Shown: positions 18,097 through 28,100, counted from the stretch's first letter. The stretch: 64,000 bases of DNA from JAAOII01 sp965207945 (GCA_965207945.1 OZ242303.1:1612001-1676000); one strand, 5' to 3'. Made by a program: numbers and translations. Notes: generated from the sequence alone by a model not told the origin.

Positions 18097-19488
18097 CTAC
18101 TTTAATCTTAGATGGAAACCCTGCGGTCTGGTTACCATATCATAACCAAGATGCGATAAACTACAGCCACGACCTGTATCCTTAACTCCGCACCAAGGAA
18201 GAGCTGGGTCAACATAATCGCAGCGATTCATAAAAAACACTCCACATTCAATAGAATTGCCAAGTGATTGCGCCGTTGCCACATCATTAGTCCATACTGA
18301 AGCAGTGAGCCCATAAGGGCTATCGTTGATTAATTGAACTGCCTCATCGTCAGATTCCACTGCCATTATTCCAACAACTGGACCAAATGTCTCCTCCATC
18401 ATAATATCCATAGAATGATTAACCTCCGTCATAACCTGTGGCGCAATGTAAGGCGTGCCCTCTTTACTGGCTGTAAATCTGTTTTCATCAATATTAGCTT
18501 TGGCGCCCATGCTTAGAGCTTGCTGGATGTGACGGCGCACCCCAGCTGCTGCCTTGCTACTTGCCATAGGTCCTAAAGTGGTGGCTGGCTCATCAGGTCT
18601 GCCCAACACCAAAGCATTTGCTTGTTCCACCATTGCCGCCACAAATTCATCGTAAACTGAACGATGAACATACACTCGCTCAATACCACAACAGCATTGA
18701 CCTGAATTGAAAAAAGCTCCTTCTGCAACATTAATTGCAGAAAAATTAATATCCGCATCTTTTCTTATATATGCGGCATCCTTGCCACCGAGTTCTAAAT
18801 TAACTGGTATAAAACGACCAGCAGCAGCTTTTTCTATTTGCTTGCCACCATTTACCGAACCAGTAAAAGAAACAAAGTTAATCTTGCTGTTGCCTATCAA
18901 TTGTCCAACCGTGTCATGGTTTGCTTGGAAGTGGGCGAATACATCTTCGGGCACCCCTGACTCATACAGGGCTTTCGCGATAATTTCGGAGCAACGCGGT
19001 GTTTGTAAGGAATGTTTTAGCAAAACGCTGTTACCAGCGATCAGAGCGGGAATTATGCCATTAAGCGAAGTTAGATAGGGGTAATTCCAAGGGGCTATGA
19101 TAAAAGCCAAGCCAACTGGTTGGCGGCGGATAAATCTTTCATATCCTGGCTTATCGGAGAATTTTTTATCTGCCAGCGTCTCCTCAGCAATGGAAATCAT
19201 ATAGTCACCCCGCTCTTTCACTATTGCAGTTTCAGCGCCTGAAAATTTAATTGGTCTCCCCATCTGTGTCGTTATTGACTGCGCTACTTCATCTTGCATA
19301 GAAGAAAAAACACCAATAAATTTTTCTAAAACTGCAAGCCGTTTGCTTAATGGGGTCTTAGCCCACTTCTTACCGCCAGCGCTTAGAACATCCACTTGCT
19401 GTTGTGCTTGACCTATATCTAGCAGTTCTCCTTCATAGCATACACTGCCATCAATTGGAGATATAGTTTGGAATCTGGTATTATTCAA
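18097..19488 (-). CDS. NAD(P)-dependent aldehyde dehydrogenase
   Basis: An ALDH-superfamily enzyme of 463 residues, probably oxidising the aminoaldehyde made by the neighbouring aminotransferase or oxidase (to 4-aminobutyrate or similar). Visible motifs are the substrate-entry segment IAPWNYPYLT, the cofactor-binding FTGSVNGGKQI, the general base in LELGGKDAAYI, the catalytic cysteine in FNSGQCCCGIERVYVH, and the late EETFGPVVGIM. The cysteine triplet CCC at the active site is uncommon, though which one is catalytic is clear from the GQxC pattern. A PuuC- or succinate-semialdehyde-type role is possible. Confidence 0.87.
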   Translation of the reverse strand: MNNTRFQTISPIDGSVCYEGELLDIGQAQQQVDVLSAGGKKWAKTPLSKRLAVLEKFIGVFSSMQDEVAQSITTQMGRPIKFSGAETAIVKERGDYMISIAEETLADKKFSDKPGYERFIRRQPVGLAFIIAPWNYPYLTSLNGIIPALIAGNSVLLKHSLQTPRCSEIIAKALYESGVPEDVFAHFQANHDTVGQLIGNSKINFVSFTGSVNGGKQIEKAAAGRFIPVNLELGGKDAAYIRKDADINFSAINVAEGAFFNSGQCCCGIERVYVHRSVYDEFVAAMVEQANALVLGRPDEPATTLGPMASSKAAAGVRRHIQQALSMGAKANIDENRFTASKEGTPYIAPQVMTEVNHSMDIMMEETFGPVVGIMAVESDDEAVQLINDSPYGLTASVWTNDVATAQSLGNSIECGVFFMNRCDYVDPALPWCGVKDTGRGCSLSHLGYDMVTRPQGFHLRLK

Positions 19489-19523
19489 GGCAGCAAAATG
19501 GTCACGCTTGAATTAACGACGCA

Positions 19524-19556
19524 GGTCTGTAGGGGCGGAGCCATGCTCCGCCCGCA
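19524..19556 (-). repeat. REP1 palindromic intergenic repeat, minus orientation
   Basis: Same palindrome as at 8618 (9-bp arms, loop CAT on the plus strand), with the GGTCTGTAGG tail on the left and the GCAA end on the right, so the unit is inverted. It fills the gap between the oxidoreductase and aldehyde dehydrogenase genes. Confidence 0.85.
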
Positions 19557-19574
19557 AAATGCCTAACCCTTGCA

Positions 19575-20576
19575 TCAAGGCAGTAAAATGGTTGCGCCAA
19601 TTGTCCCTCCCTGTTCCAAAGCATCATGTGCCTCCGCCGCTTCACTTAAAGGAAACTCCTGATTAGTCATAATCTTAATTCCCTGCTGCACTGCAGCAAA
19701 TAAACACCCTGCCGATTCCCTTCTTTGAGTAGCAGTGGCGGCATAATCAAACAAACGTGGACGAGTAAAGAATAATGAGCCACCGCGCTGATTACCATTC
19801 GCCAACACAGATGGAGCAAAAGGCGCCACCGCCCCTGAGGCATTGCCATAAGAAACAAACATCCCTCTTGGCGCCAAAGAATTAATCGTAGCATCAAAAG
19901 TTGCCTTGCCTATAGAATCATAAGCAACCGTAACCCCTTTCCCCGCAGTTAATTCTTGCACTTTCTCTGCCAAGCCGTGCCCTGGATTCTCCCTATCATA
20001 AATAATTATTTCATCGCAGCCCATAGAACTGGCAAGTTGCGCCTTCTTCTCATTGCCAACTACCCCTATCACAAAAGCGCCTAACTGCCGCAACCACTGA
20101 GATAAGATTGTACCAACTCCCCCTGCCGCTGCATAAAGTAAAACTCTATCGTCTGCGCTAACCCGATATAGCCGCCTGATTAGATACTCGGCGGTCATTC
20201 CTTTTAACATCATTGATGCTGCTTGTGTTTCGCTTATATCCGCTGGAAGTTTCACCAAATGCTCAGCAGATATGCAGCGACTTTGCGTATAAGAACCAAG
20301 TGCCGTGCAATAAGCAACCCTGTCGCCCACACTGAAGTCAGTTACTGATGCCCCCACTTCCGCTACTACGCCAGCCCCCTCCATCCCTAAAGTTGCGGGC
20401 AACTCCAACGGATACAATCCGCTACGTTGATATATGTCTATAAAGTTTACCCCTATAGCGCCATGTTTAATAAGCACTTCACCATCTGCCGGCGCATCAA
20501 GCGGCGCCTCCTCCCAGCGCATAACATCTGTGCCACCATGGGCATGTATTCGTATAGATTTGTTGATTAATTCCAT
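19575..20576 (-). CDS. qor: NADPH:quinone oxidoreductase, zinc-free MDR family
   Basis: A cytoplasmic quinone or enone reductase similar to E. coli QorA along its whole length. From MELINKSIRIHAHGG the protein has 333 residues (QorA 327). Features are the substrate domain motif IGVNFIDIYQRSGLYP, the nucleotide-binding AAAGGVGTILSQW, and FTRPRLFDY near the end. No zinc-binding cysteines are present. The upstream ATG at 20585 directly touches a TATAAT box (20591-20586 on the minus strand), so it cannot be translated from that promoter; ATG 20576 lies 9 nt from the box and is preferred. Relation to polyamine use is only by position. Confidence 0.88.
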   Translation of the reverse strand: MELINKSIRIHAHGGTDVMRWEEAPLDAPADGEVLIKHGAIGVNFIDIYQRSGLYPLELPATLGMEGAGVVAEVGASVTDFSVGDRVAYCTALGSYTQSRCISAEHLVKLPADISETQAASMMLKGMTAEYLIRRLYRVSADDRVLLYAAAGGVGTILSQWLRQLGAFVIGVVGNEKKAQLASSMGCDEIIIYDRENPGHGLAEKVQELTAGKGVTVAYDSIGKATFDATINSLAPRGMFVSYGNASGAVAPFAPSVLANGNQRGGSLFFTRPRLFDYAATATQRRESAGCLFAAVQQGIKIMTNQEFPLSEAAEAHDALEQGGTIGATILLP

Positions 20577-20627
20577 AATACACATATTATACTCATAACG
20601 GAAACTATGTTGTTTGTTTATGTGCGT

Positions 20628-21197
20628 CTATCCTGAGACGCTGATTTTATTATTAATAAACTCCAATTCCTCTACTTCTTTAACTTTTACCTCAATTTCA
20701 TCAAAGCTTTTCTTTGCTTGAAGTTCAGTCGTAAATGGCTTCCATCCAAGCAGTTTTTTCATTCTTTCTTCTCGCTCAGCATCAGGATATTTCTCATTTA
20801 TCATATAAGCTGCTGCCAGTTTTTCCAACCTACCAATTTTTTTATTTAAAAACCATCTGGAAATAAAATTTATTTCATCTTTGAATTTGTAATCATCCTT
20901 ATTTTCTTGAACATATTCTTCTATATCTTCATATAAGTCATACGAATTTCCATAGCCATCTTCAGAGAAGCCCTCACTAAGTATAAACTTATCATTTATC
21001 ATATAGATCTCATCTCTTAAGTCAAAAGCATAAGGACCGTAAACACACTGTATAAATTTGTAATCTAAAGGAACGCCTAACATTTCTTGTGCAATATAAC
21101 ATCCTTTCTGTAAGTGAGTCATCCCAGCCCAACCATTTTTACCTTTTAGCGCGTTGAGTAAAAAACAGATAAATTCAACTCTATCCTCTTGTTTCAT
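20628..21197 (-). CDS. YwgA/Panacea-like small protein, copy A
   Basis: Protein of 189 residues, very similar to the product of 22663-23232. The core THLQKGCYIAQEMLGVPLDY followed by FIQCVYGPYAFDLRDEI has the LQK...Y(I/L)AQ...YGP(Y/V) pattern of the YwgA and Panacea (DUF4065) winged-helix-like proteins. The rest is charged and helical. A clear Shine-Dalgarno (GAGG, within ACGAGGTATATT) precedes the ATG, unlike most genes here. It lies downstream of the HD gene in both copies. Panacea proteins are known as antitoxin domains; whether this one binds its HD neighbour is inference. Family assignment is by pattern only. Confidence 0.6.
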   Translation of the reverse strand: MKQEDRVEFICFLLNALKGKNGWAGMTHLQKGCYIAQEMLGVPLDYKFIQCVYGPYAFDLRDEIYMINDKFILSEGFSEDGYGNSYDLYEDIEEYVQENKDDYKFKDEINFISRWFLNKKIGRLEKLAAAYMINEKYPDAEREERMKKLLGWKPFTTELQAKKSFDEIEVKVKEVEELEFINNKISVSG

Positions 21198-21265
21198 AAT
21201 ATACCTCGTGGTTAATAATAATTTATATGTTCTATATTAATTAAATATTATAATGATTTCCATCA

Positions 21266-22418
21266 TTATATCTTATTCCGGATAATTTTAGCTCTATTCT
21301 TTATTATCCACTTTTTAACGTTCTTATTAATTCCTGCTTCTGCAAATATATAGCCGTAATCAAAATCTGTTGAAATTACATTTTTAAATACATTAGAACA
21401 ATTTGTCGCCTTTTTTATAGTTCCATCTTCTAATTTTACGGGGAAATCCAAGTTCTCTTTCTTGTCAGTACTCTTACCAATATTTTTAATGATTCCCTCA
21501 GAGAATTCTGCAGGAATTTTACTATATATAATATCTGTAGGAGTTGGTACTTTTAGTTTTGGTAGAAAAGGTTTTTGATTTTTTATTTGCGGCAAATATT
21601 TTGTAAATATTCTTTTATCACTGATTGTTTGTTTATATACTAACCTAAATCGCTGCTCCCGTTTTAGCAATTTATTAGAGTGATTATGTAAGTGGTGTTT
21701 AGTGTTTTTTTGTATAACAAATAATTCCTTTAATATATCAGTATCCGTATATTCTAAGTACTCTTCTGGCTTATCCTCATTAACTTTAAAACTCTCTTCA
21801 TGCATAAGTTCCTTAAGAAAGTCCTGTAAATGCTCATCATATATCTTGCGAGTAGGATGCTGGTAAACCTGACTATACATCCAATGACGCGACATTAATA
21901 AAGATTCCACCAATGGTAAATCTTTTTCATTGATTCCTAACGCAATATGTTCTTCATCTCTTCCCAAAGGTCTAGGTAGAATACGTAACGAATGCACTAA
22001 TCTGTCTTTATCCACCAATCCATAAGGCACTCCAATATGATATGAATCTCGCAATAAATAGTCCATTCTATCTGCTCCAAAAAGGTAAATGTCCTACATC
22101 ATGACATAATGCTGCCATGCGCAATGTCTGTCGCCAATATTGCTTATCTTGCAATTGTTCTTTAAATACTTCTCGGGATCTCTTGGTTAGATTATCGTCA
22201 TCCATAACGACATCAAATATATTAGTAGCGAGTTCCATAACACCTAAGCAATGTTCAAAACGTTTATGGGTGGCTCCTGGATAGATGAGATAGGTCATAG
22301 CAAGTTGATGAATATCTCGTAAGCGTTGGAATTGAGGGGAATCAATGACTGCTTTTTCTTCGTTAGTATAACTAACAAATTTGTGTATAGGATCACGAAC
22401 TATGTGATTATTTTTCAT
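21266..22418 (-). pseudogene. HD phosphohydrolase copy A, frameshifted by internal deletion
   Basis: The N-terminal part (22418 down to about 22068) matches residues 1-113 of the intact copy and ends HLPF-WSR-stop. The C-terminal part (22066-21266) matches from MDYLLRDSYH onwards in another frame. Copy B shows an AAAAAGGT on each side of the missing segment (24127-24134 and 24369-24376), while copy A has only one. The loss is 242 bp, not a multiple of 3, so the frame breaks. The lost part includes the end of the HD core. The rest has diverged by substitutions but has few other stops, so the break looks recent. Translation of the fragments is possible but activity is unlikely. Confidence 0.88.
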
Positions 22419-22662
22419 TACATTATTTACTTTATTAAATGTATACGCGCTTTTCCTTAACACAGTAATTCTTATTAATCTTTATAAGGGCTTTTATTAT
22501 TAATTCAAGATGTAAATTGCCTTAGTTTTGTTTATGGGGTGAGTATCTTGCGGGCTTATTACCATCCTGCCCATACTTATTTTCTAAACTTATAACTCCT
22601 AAACTCAGAGTCCAATATGTATCTGAGGCTATGCAGAAACTATGTTGTTTGTTTATGTCTGC

Positions 22663-23232
22663 CTATCCTGAGACGCTAATTTTTTTATTAATAAACTCCA
22701 CTTCCTCTACTTCCTTATTTCTTACCTCAACATCTTCAAAACAGCTAATCGCTTCAGGTTCAGTCATAAATGGCTTCCATCCAATCAGTTTTTTTATTCT
22801 TTCTTCTCGTCCAGCATCAGGATATATCTCATTTATCATATAAGCCGCTGCCAGCTTTTCCAACCTGCCAATTTTTTTATCTAAAAACCAGTCAGCGATA
22901 AAATTGATTTCATCTTTGAACTTGTAATTATCCTTATTTGCTTCAACATATTTTTCTATATCTTCATAGAAATCATAAGCACATCCATAGCCAACTGGAG
23001 GTAAGCCCTTGCTCAGTATAAGTCTTCTATTTGTTATACGTATCTCCTCTTCTAAGTCAAAAGCATAAGGACCATAAATATACTGTATAAATTTATAATC
23101 TAAAGGAATACTTAACATGCGCTGTGCAATATAGCATCCTTTTTGTAAGTGAACCATCCCAGCCCAACCATTTTTACCTTTTAGTGCGTCAAGCAAAAAA
23201 CAAATAAATTTAACTCTATCCTCTATTTTCAT
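22663..23232 (-). CDS. YwgA/Panacea-like small protein, copy B
   Basis: Protein of 189 residues with VHLQKGCYIAQRMLSIPLDY and FIQYIYGPYAFDLEEEI in the N-terminal half and a charged helical C-terminal half ending KISVSG, as in copy A. Shine-Dalgarno ACGAGG lies 7-12 nt before the ATG. It follows the intact HD gene by 66 bp, a gap that contains AT-rich sequence with possible -10 boxes, so it may have its own promoter. In Bacillus subtilis a ywgA gene also follows an HD phosphohydrolase gene (ywfO), as far as I recall; that would make the pairing old and functional. Confidence 0.6.
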   Translation of the reverse strand: MKIEDRVKFICFLLDALKGKNGWAGMVHLQKGCYIAQRMLSIPLDYKFIQYIYGPYAFDLEEEIRITNRRLILSKGLPPVGYGCAYDFYEDIEKYVEANKDNYKFKDEINFIADWFLDKKIGRLEKLAAAYMINEIYPDAGREERIKKLIGWKPFMTEPEAISCFEDVEVRNKEVEEVEFINKKISVSG

Positions 23233-23298
23233 AATATACCTCGTAGTTAATAATATCTTCTATATTTTATAATAAATGTTAATAAGACATAAAAATAA

Positions 23299-24708
23299 TT
23301 ATAATATTTTATTGCGGAGTATTCCATCTTTATTATTCTTAATCCACTCTTTAATATCACCGCTCTTATCTGGTTTTGCAAAGATATAACCATAATCAAA
23401 ATCTGTTGAAATTATATGATTAAAGATTTTAGAGCAATTTCTTACCTCATTTATAGTTCCATCTTCTAATTTTACAGGAAAGTTTAAATACCTCTTGTCA
23501 GTGCTATTCCCAATATTTTTAATAATTTTACCAAAGAATTTCCGGGAAACTTTATCATATATTAGATCTGTAGGGGTTTCAGCTAGCTCGTATAATTCTT
23601 TTAACTTTAATGAAAAAGGATCCTTATTTTTTGTTTGCAGAAAACACCCTTCAAATATCTTTTTATCAATAATATTTTGTTTATATACTAATCTAAATCT
23701 ATACTTTCTTTCTAGCAATTTATTAGCATGATTATGCAAGCGATGCTCAGGATGCTTCTTTATCATAAATAGTTCCCTTAATATATCAGTATCCGTACAT
23801 TGCAAATACCCTTCTGGCTTGTCCTTATTAACTATAAAACTCTCTTCTTTCATAAGTTCCTTAAGAAAATCCTGTAAATGTTCATCATATATCTTGCGAG
23901 TAGGATGCTGGTAAACCTGACTATACATCCAATGGCGAGACATTAATAAAGATTCTACCAATGGTAAATCTTTTTCATGAATACCTAGAGGAATACTATC
24001 ATTATTATCATTCAAAGGTATATCTAGAATACGTAATGAGCGAATTAATCTATCTTTATCCACCAATCCATAGGGCACTCCGACATGATATGAATCTCGC
24101 AATAAATAGTCCATTCTATCCGCTCCAAAAAGGTCGCTTGTTATAATACTACTCAATATTTCTTTCCAAAGCTCTTCTGTAGTTTTTTCTGTTAATTTTT
24201 TAAAATCATTAGTAGCTATTATAGATATTATTTTAGGGTCTAATGTTTTACGTCCATCGGGCGCATTAACCGGTATCTGTTCAAAAAACTCAATCATTTT
24301 TCCAGTAATTAATCCACGAGTTAGATCTTCATGATTTATTCCTTCTAATATCTTTTCTCCCGTGTGTGAAAAAGGTAAATGTCCTACATCATGACATAAT
24401 GCTGCCATGCGTAATGTCTGACGCCAGTATTGCTTGTCGCGCAATTGCTCTTTAAATACTTCGCGGGATCTCTTGGTTAGATTATCGTCATCCATAACAA
24501 CATCAAATATATTAGTGGCGAGTTCCATAACTCCTAAGCAATGTTCAAAACGTTTATGGCTGGCTCCTGGATAGATGAGATAGGTCATAGCAAGTTGATG
24601 AATATCTCGTAAGCGTTGGAATTGAGGGGAATCAATGACTGCTTTTTCTTCGTTAGTATAACTAACAAATTTGTGTATAGGATCACGAACTACATGATTA
24701 TTTTTCAT
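23299..24708 (-). CDS. SAMHD1/YwfO-like HD-domain phosphohydrolase
   Basis: A 469-residue HD-superfamily protein of the COG1078 type, whose studied members remove triphosphate from dNTPs. Metal ligands can be placed at H56 in KRFEHCLGVMELA, H106-D107 in ALCHDVGHLPFSHTGE, and the distal aspartate at 197 or 200 in DLFGADRMDYLLRDSYH. The C-terminal half is a charged, family-specific region. The start MKNNHVVRDPIHKF fits the family (the VRDPIH motif is usual near the N-terminus). No Shine-Dalgarno is present, and a TATAAA lies about 14 nt upstream. It is the first gene of the cassette. A role in nucleotide homeostasis or phage defence by dNTP depletion is possible. Confidence 0.85.
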   Translation of the reverse strand: MKNNHVVRDPIHKFVSYTNEEKAVIDSPQFQRLRDIHQLAMTYLIYPGASHKRFEHCLGVMELATNIFDVVMDDDNLTKRSREVFKEQLRDKQYWRQTLRMAALCHDVGHLPFSHTGEKILEGINHEDLTRGLITGKMIEFFEQIPVNAPDGRKTLDPKIISIIATNDFKKLTEKTTEELWKEILSSIITSDLFGADRMDYLLRDSYHVGVPYGLVDKDRLIRSLRILDIPLNDNNDSIPLGIHEKDLPLVESLLMSRHWMYSQVYQHPTRKIYDEHLQDFLKELMKEESFIVNKDKPEGYLQCTDTDILRELFMIKKHPEHRLHNHANKLLERKYRFRLVYKQNIIDKKIFEGCFLQTKNKDPFSLKLKELYELAETPTDLIYDKVSRKFFGKIIKNIGNSTDKRYLNFPVKLEDGTINEVRNCSKIFNHIISTDFDYGYIFAKPDKSGDIKEWIKNNKDGILRNKIL

Positions 24709-24840
24709 TACATTGTTTACTTTATAAAATGTATAAGCACTTTTTCCTTAACACAGTACTTCTTATTGTTATTAATCTTTATAAGGGCTTTTATTATTAA
24801 TTCAAGGTGTAAATTGCCTTAGTTTTGTTTATGGGGTGAG

Positions 24841-25142
24841 TATCTTGCGGGCGGGGCAAGAATTTGGACGTCATTCAGGAGTTCATCGCGAGCATGGTTA
24901 TGATTTATCGCAAGTATTAGGCATCTTGCGGGCGGAGCGCAGCTCCGCCCCTACAGACCTATATACCAAGTATTTATGCAAGTCGCGAGATCTGCCCCTA
25001 CAGACCTATATACCAAGTATTTGTATGTTGCGAGAGTTAGACATCTTGCGGGCGGAGCAAGGGGGGTTCATATATGCCTCCGCCCCTACAGACCTATATA
25101 CCAAGTATTTATGTACGTTGCGAGATCTGCCCCTACAGACCA
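24841..25142 (+). repeat. Intergenic patch of REP1 units and 25-bp repeats
   Basis: No gene is seen here. The patch holds a full REP1 palindrome (24925-24959), a second REP1 with a larger, G-rich loop (25045-25094), and two half units GCGAGATCTGCCCCTACAGA (24984-25006 and 25120-25141). The sequence CTACAGACCTATATACCAAG starts at about 24951, 24998 and 25087. Short ORFs here are artefacts of the repeats. Confidence 0.85.
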
Positions 25143-25153
25143 TCGTTGCGAGA

Positions 25154-28100
25154 TCAGCGCTGGGCGGCAGCGCCGCCAGGGGTGCAGGTAAGGACGGGGT
25201 ACTGGGAAGTAGTGCCAAAGTCCCAGACGGGGAGGCGGCTAATAGCACACCCATCATTCCAAGTTGAATAGATACCAGCAGCACTTCTTGGGTTGCGCAA
25301 TTGAGCAGTGATTAGACCTGTTATTTTACCAGTCACACTGCCCCCAGTTATACCGCCGGTCTCGCTATCCCAATAGGAGTTGGAGCTGGCATCAGTAACA
25401 GTCCCAAAACCAACCAGACCGCCAGAATTACCTCCGCTGATAGACCCAGCAGCAGAATAAGACGTCTTGATGGTAACAGGATTCCCAGAACCAACTATAC
25501 CAGCGACATTAGCGCCATTGGCGGAGAGGGTAACACCATCTCCCACATAAGACGAAGTGATGATCGCATTCTGCCCCTCACCAAGCAGACCGCCGATTCT
25601 ATTTAATCCACTAGCAGACACGCTCTGCACATAAGACGTCTTGATGGTAGCAGCCGCCCCATTACCAACCATGCCGCCGACATTACTACCACTGCTCATC
25701 ACAGTCCCGCCAGTAACATAAGACGAAGTGATGATCGCATTCTGCCCCTGACCAACCAAACCACCTACATTAGCGTCACCAGAAATAGTTTTACTCCCGC
25801 TGACAGACATGTCATCAGCATAAGATGAAGTGATGGCTGCCTCTCTTCCATCACCAATCAGGCCGCCAACTCGGGTACTCCCACTGACAGATACGCCAGT
25901 CACATAAGATGAAACGATGTTGACGCCAAGCTCTCTTATATCGGCAACTACACTATCGCCACGCCCAGAACCAACCAGGCCGCCAACACTGAAGCTAGAA
26001 GCTGTAACCTCCCCTCCTGCGGAACTACTCATAATAGTCGCTTCATAATGCGCATAACCAACCAATAGCCCCACATTCTTTACGCCATTACTAATGCTGG
26101 CAGAACGGAGATGAACATTGCGCAGAATAGAATCAGAACCGATTGCTCCAAACAAACCCGCCCCTTTGTCATAAGGGTGCGCTGCGCTTGTTATGGTAAG
26201 GTCAGAGATTGTATGACCATTGCCTTCAAAAATCGTATTGAAGAATGAGGTTGCAGGAGCGCAAAACTCAGCCCCTCCCCCTGAAACCGCATCCGTTATC
26301 CCATCGCAGCTGCCAATTGGCGTCCAGTCAGGATAGCCAGCAAGGGATATATTATCAACAAGCTCATAGCCGTTGCATCTGTCGATACCTGTAGTCGTCC
26401 CGCCACAACCATCGGTATTCTTGAATGGTCCAGCCCTTATTTTCAAACTGGTACCCAATAGATCATAGCGAATCTGGTTAAATTTAGCCGCAGTGGCAAT
26501 CTCTATCAGCCCATTGCCGTCATCATCTATATCCGTGTCATCATTAAAGCCGTCGCCGTCTCTATCAGGGACCAGAGAATCAACTAAGTCGCCTCCACCT
26601 GTATTGGACTCAAAGCCCTGAGCGACTAATCCGCCAGGGGTGCAGGTGAGGGCTGGATATTGCATATCAGTTCCAAAGTTCCAGGCGCGGGAGTCATCAG
26701 CGCATCTATCATTCCAAGTTCCATAATAAAAAGAGCTTAGGGACTGCAATTGAGCAGTGGTTAGACCTCTTATTTTACCAGCCACATCGCCCCCAGTTAT
26801 ACCGCTGGTCTCCACATCCCAATAGGAGTTGGAGCTGGCAGGATTAATAGCCCCTCCAACCCCAACACTAGCAACCAGACCGCCAACTACTTTACCATTC
26901 GCACTGATAGACCCAGCAGCAGAATAAGACGTCTTGATGGTAACACTGCTTCCAGAACCAAGCAGGCCGCCGGCATTACCATTACCGCCATCACCAGCGG
27001 CGGAGAGGGTAACACCATCTCCCACATAAGACGAAGTGATGATCGCATCCTGCCCCTGACCAAGCAGACCGCCGATATTATTTGATCCACTAACAGACAC
27101 ATCCTGCACATAAGACGTCGTGATGATCGCACCGATCCCATAACCAACCAGGCCGCCGACATTATTACTAACACCCATCACAGTCCTGCCAGTAACATAA
27201 GATGAAATGATGGCTACACGTTCTCCCCGACCAACCAAGCCACCTACATCAGTGTTACCCTCATCTCTACTCCCACTGACAGAATCAACCTCAGCATAAG
27301 ATGAAGTGATGGCTGCCCCTCTTCCATCACCAATCAGGCCGCCAACTCTGAGACGCCCACTGACAGATACGCCAGTCACATAAGATGAAATGATGTTGCT
27401 GCCAATCGCTACTACAGCGTCACGACTACGATCGCCACGCCCAGAACCAACCAGACCGCCAACATTACTGCTAGAAGCTGTAACATTCCCTCCGGCGGAA
27501 CTGCTCATAATAGTCGCACCGCCATAATGCGCATAACCAACCAATAGCCCCACATTCTTCACGCCATCGCTAATGCTGGCAGAACGGAGATGAACATTGC
27601 GCAGAATAGAATCAGAACTGATTGCTCCAAACAAACCCGCCCCTTTGTTATAAGGGTCTTCAGCGCTTGTTATGGTAAGGTCAGAGATTGTATAACCATT
27701 GCCCTCAAAAGTAGTATTGAAGAATGAGGTTGCAGGAGAGCAAAATTCAGCCCTTGATCCAGCTAGCGTTATCCCATCGCAGCTGCCAATTGGCGTCCAG
27801 TCAGGATAGCCAGCAAGGGATATATTATCAATAAGCTCATAGCCGCTGCATACGCTGATGTCGCTTAGCCCGCCGCAGCCATTGGTATTTCCGGCAAAAG
27901 ATCTGCCAGTAAGGTCATCTCGCACCTGGTTAAATTCAGCCGCAGTGGCAATCTCTATCAGCCCATTGCCATCATCATCTATATCATCATTATCATCGAG
28001 TCCATCGCCGTCTCTATCAGTGTCCAGAGAATCAATTACGCCGTCTCTATCTGCATTGGTCCCAGTAGTCACATACAATGAAGGAGGCGCACCTTTCATG

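Larger units (their letters stand above)
20601..22555. repeat. Cassette copy A of a tandem duplication
   Basis: This stretch matches 22636-24852 almost throughout, from GAAACTATGTTG to TATCTTGCGGGC. It carries one small YwgA/Panacea-like gene and a broken HD gene. The difference in length is mostly a 242-bp deletion in copy A. About 80 bp of unrelated sequence separates the two copies. The right end of each copy runs into the left half of a REP1 unit. Confidence 0.9.
22636..24852. repeat. Cassette copy B of a tandem duplication
   Basis: Intact copy of the two-gene cassette (HD gene plus YwgA/Panacea-like gene). Identity with copy A continues through the intergenic parts and the upstream AT-rich region, showing the DNA segment itself was duplicated. 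Confidence 0.9.

Noticed and set aside
21266..22463. Two separate small genes in cassette copy A
   Set aside because: They match the two halves of the intact 469-residue HD protein and are split by a defined deletion, so they are one pseudogene.
22463..22660. Insertion sequence flanking the duplicated cassette
   Set aside because: No transposase frame or terminal inverted repeats are visible; only the REP1 half-unit is shared.
24836..25284. Short ORFs over the REP1 patch on both strands
   Set aside because: They consist of repeated translations of the palindromes and have no similarity to proteins or initiation signals.
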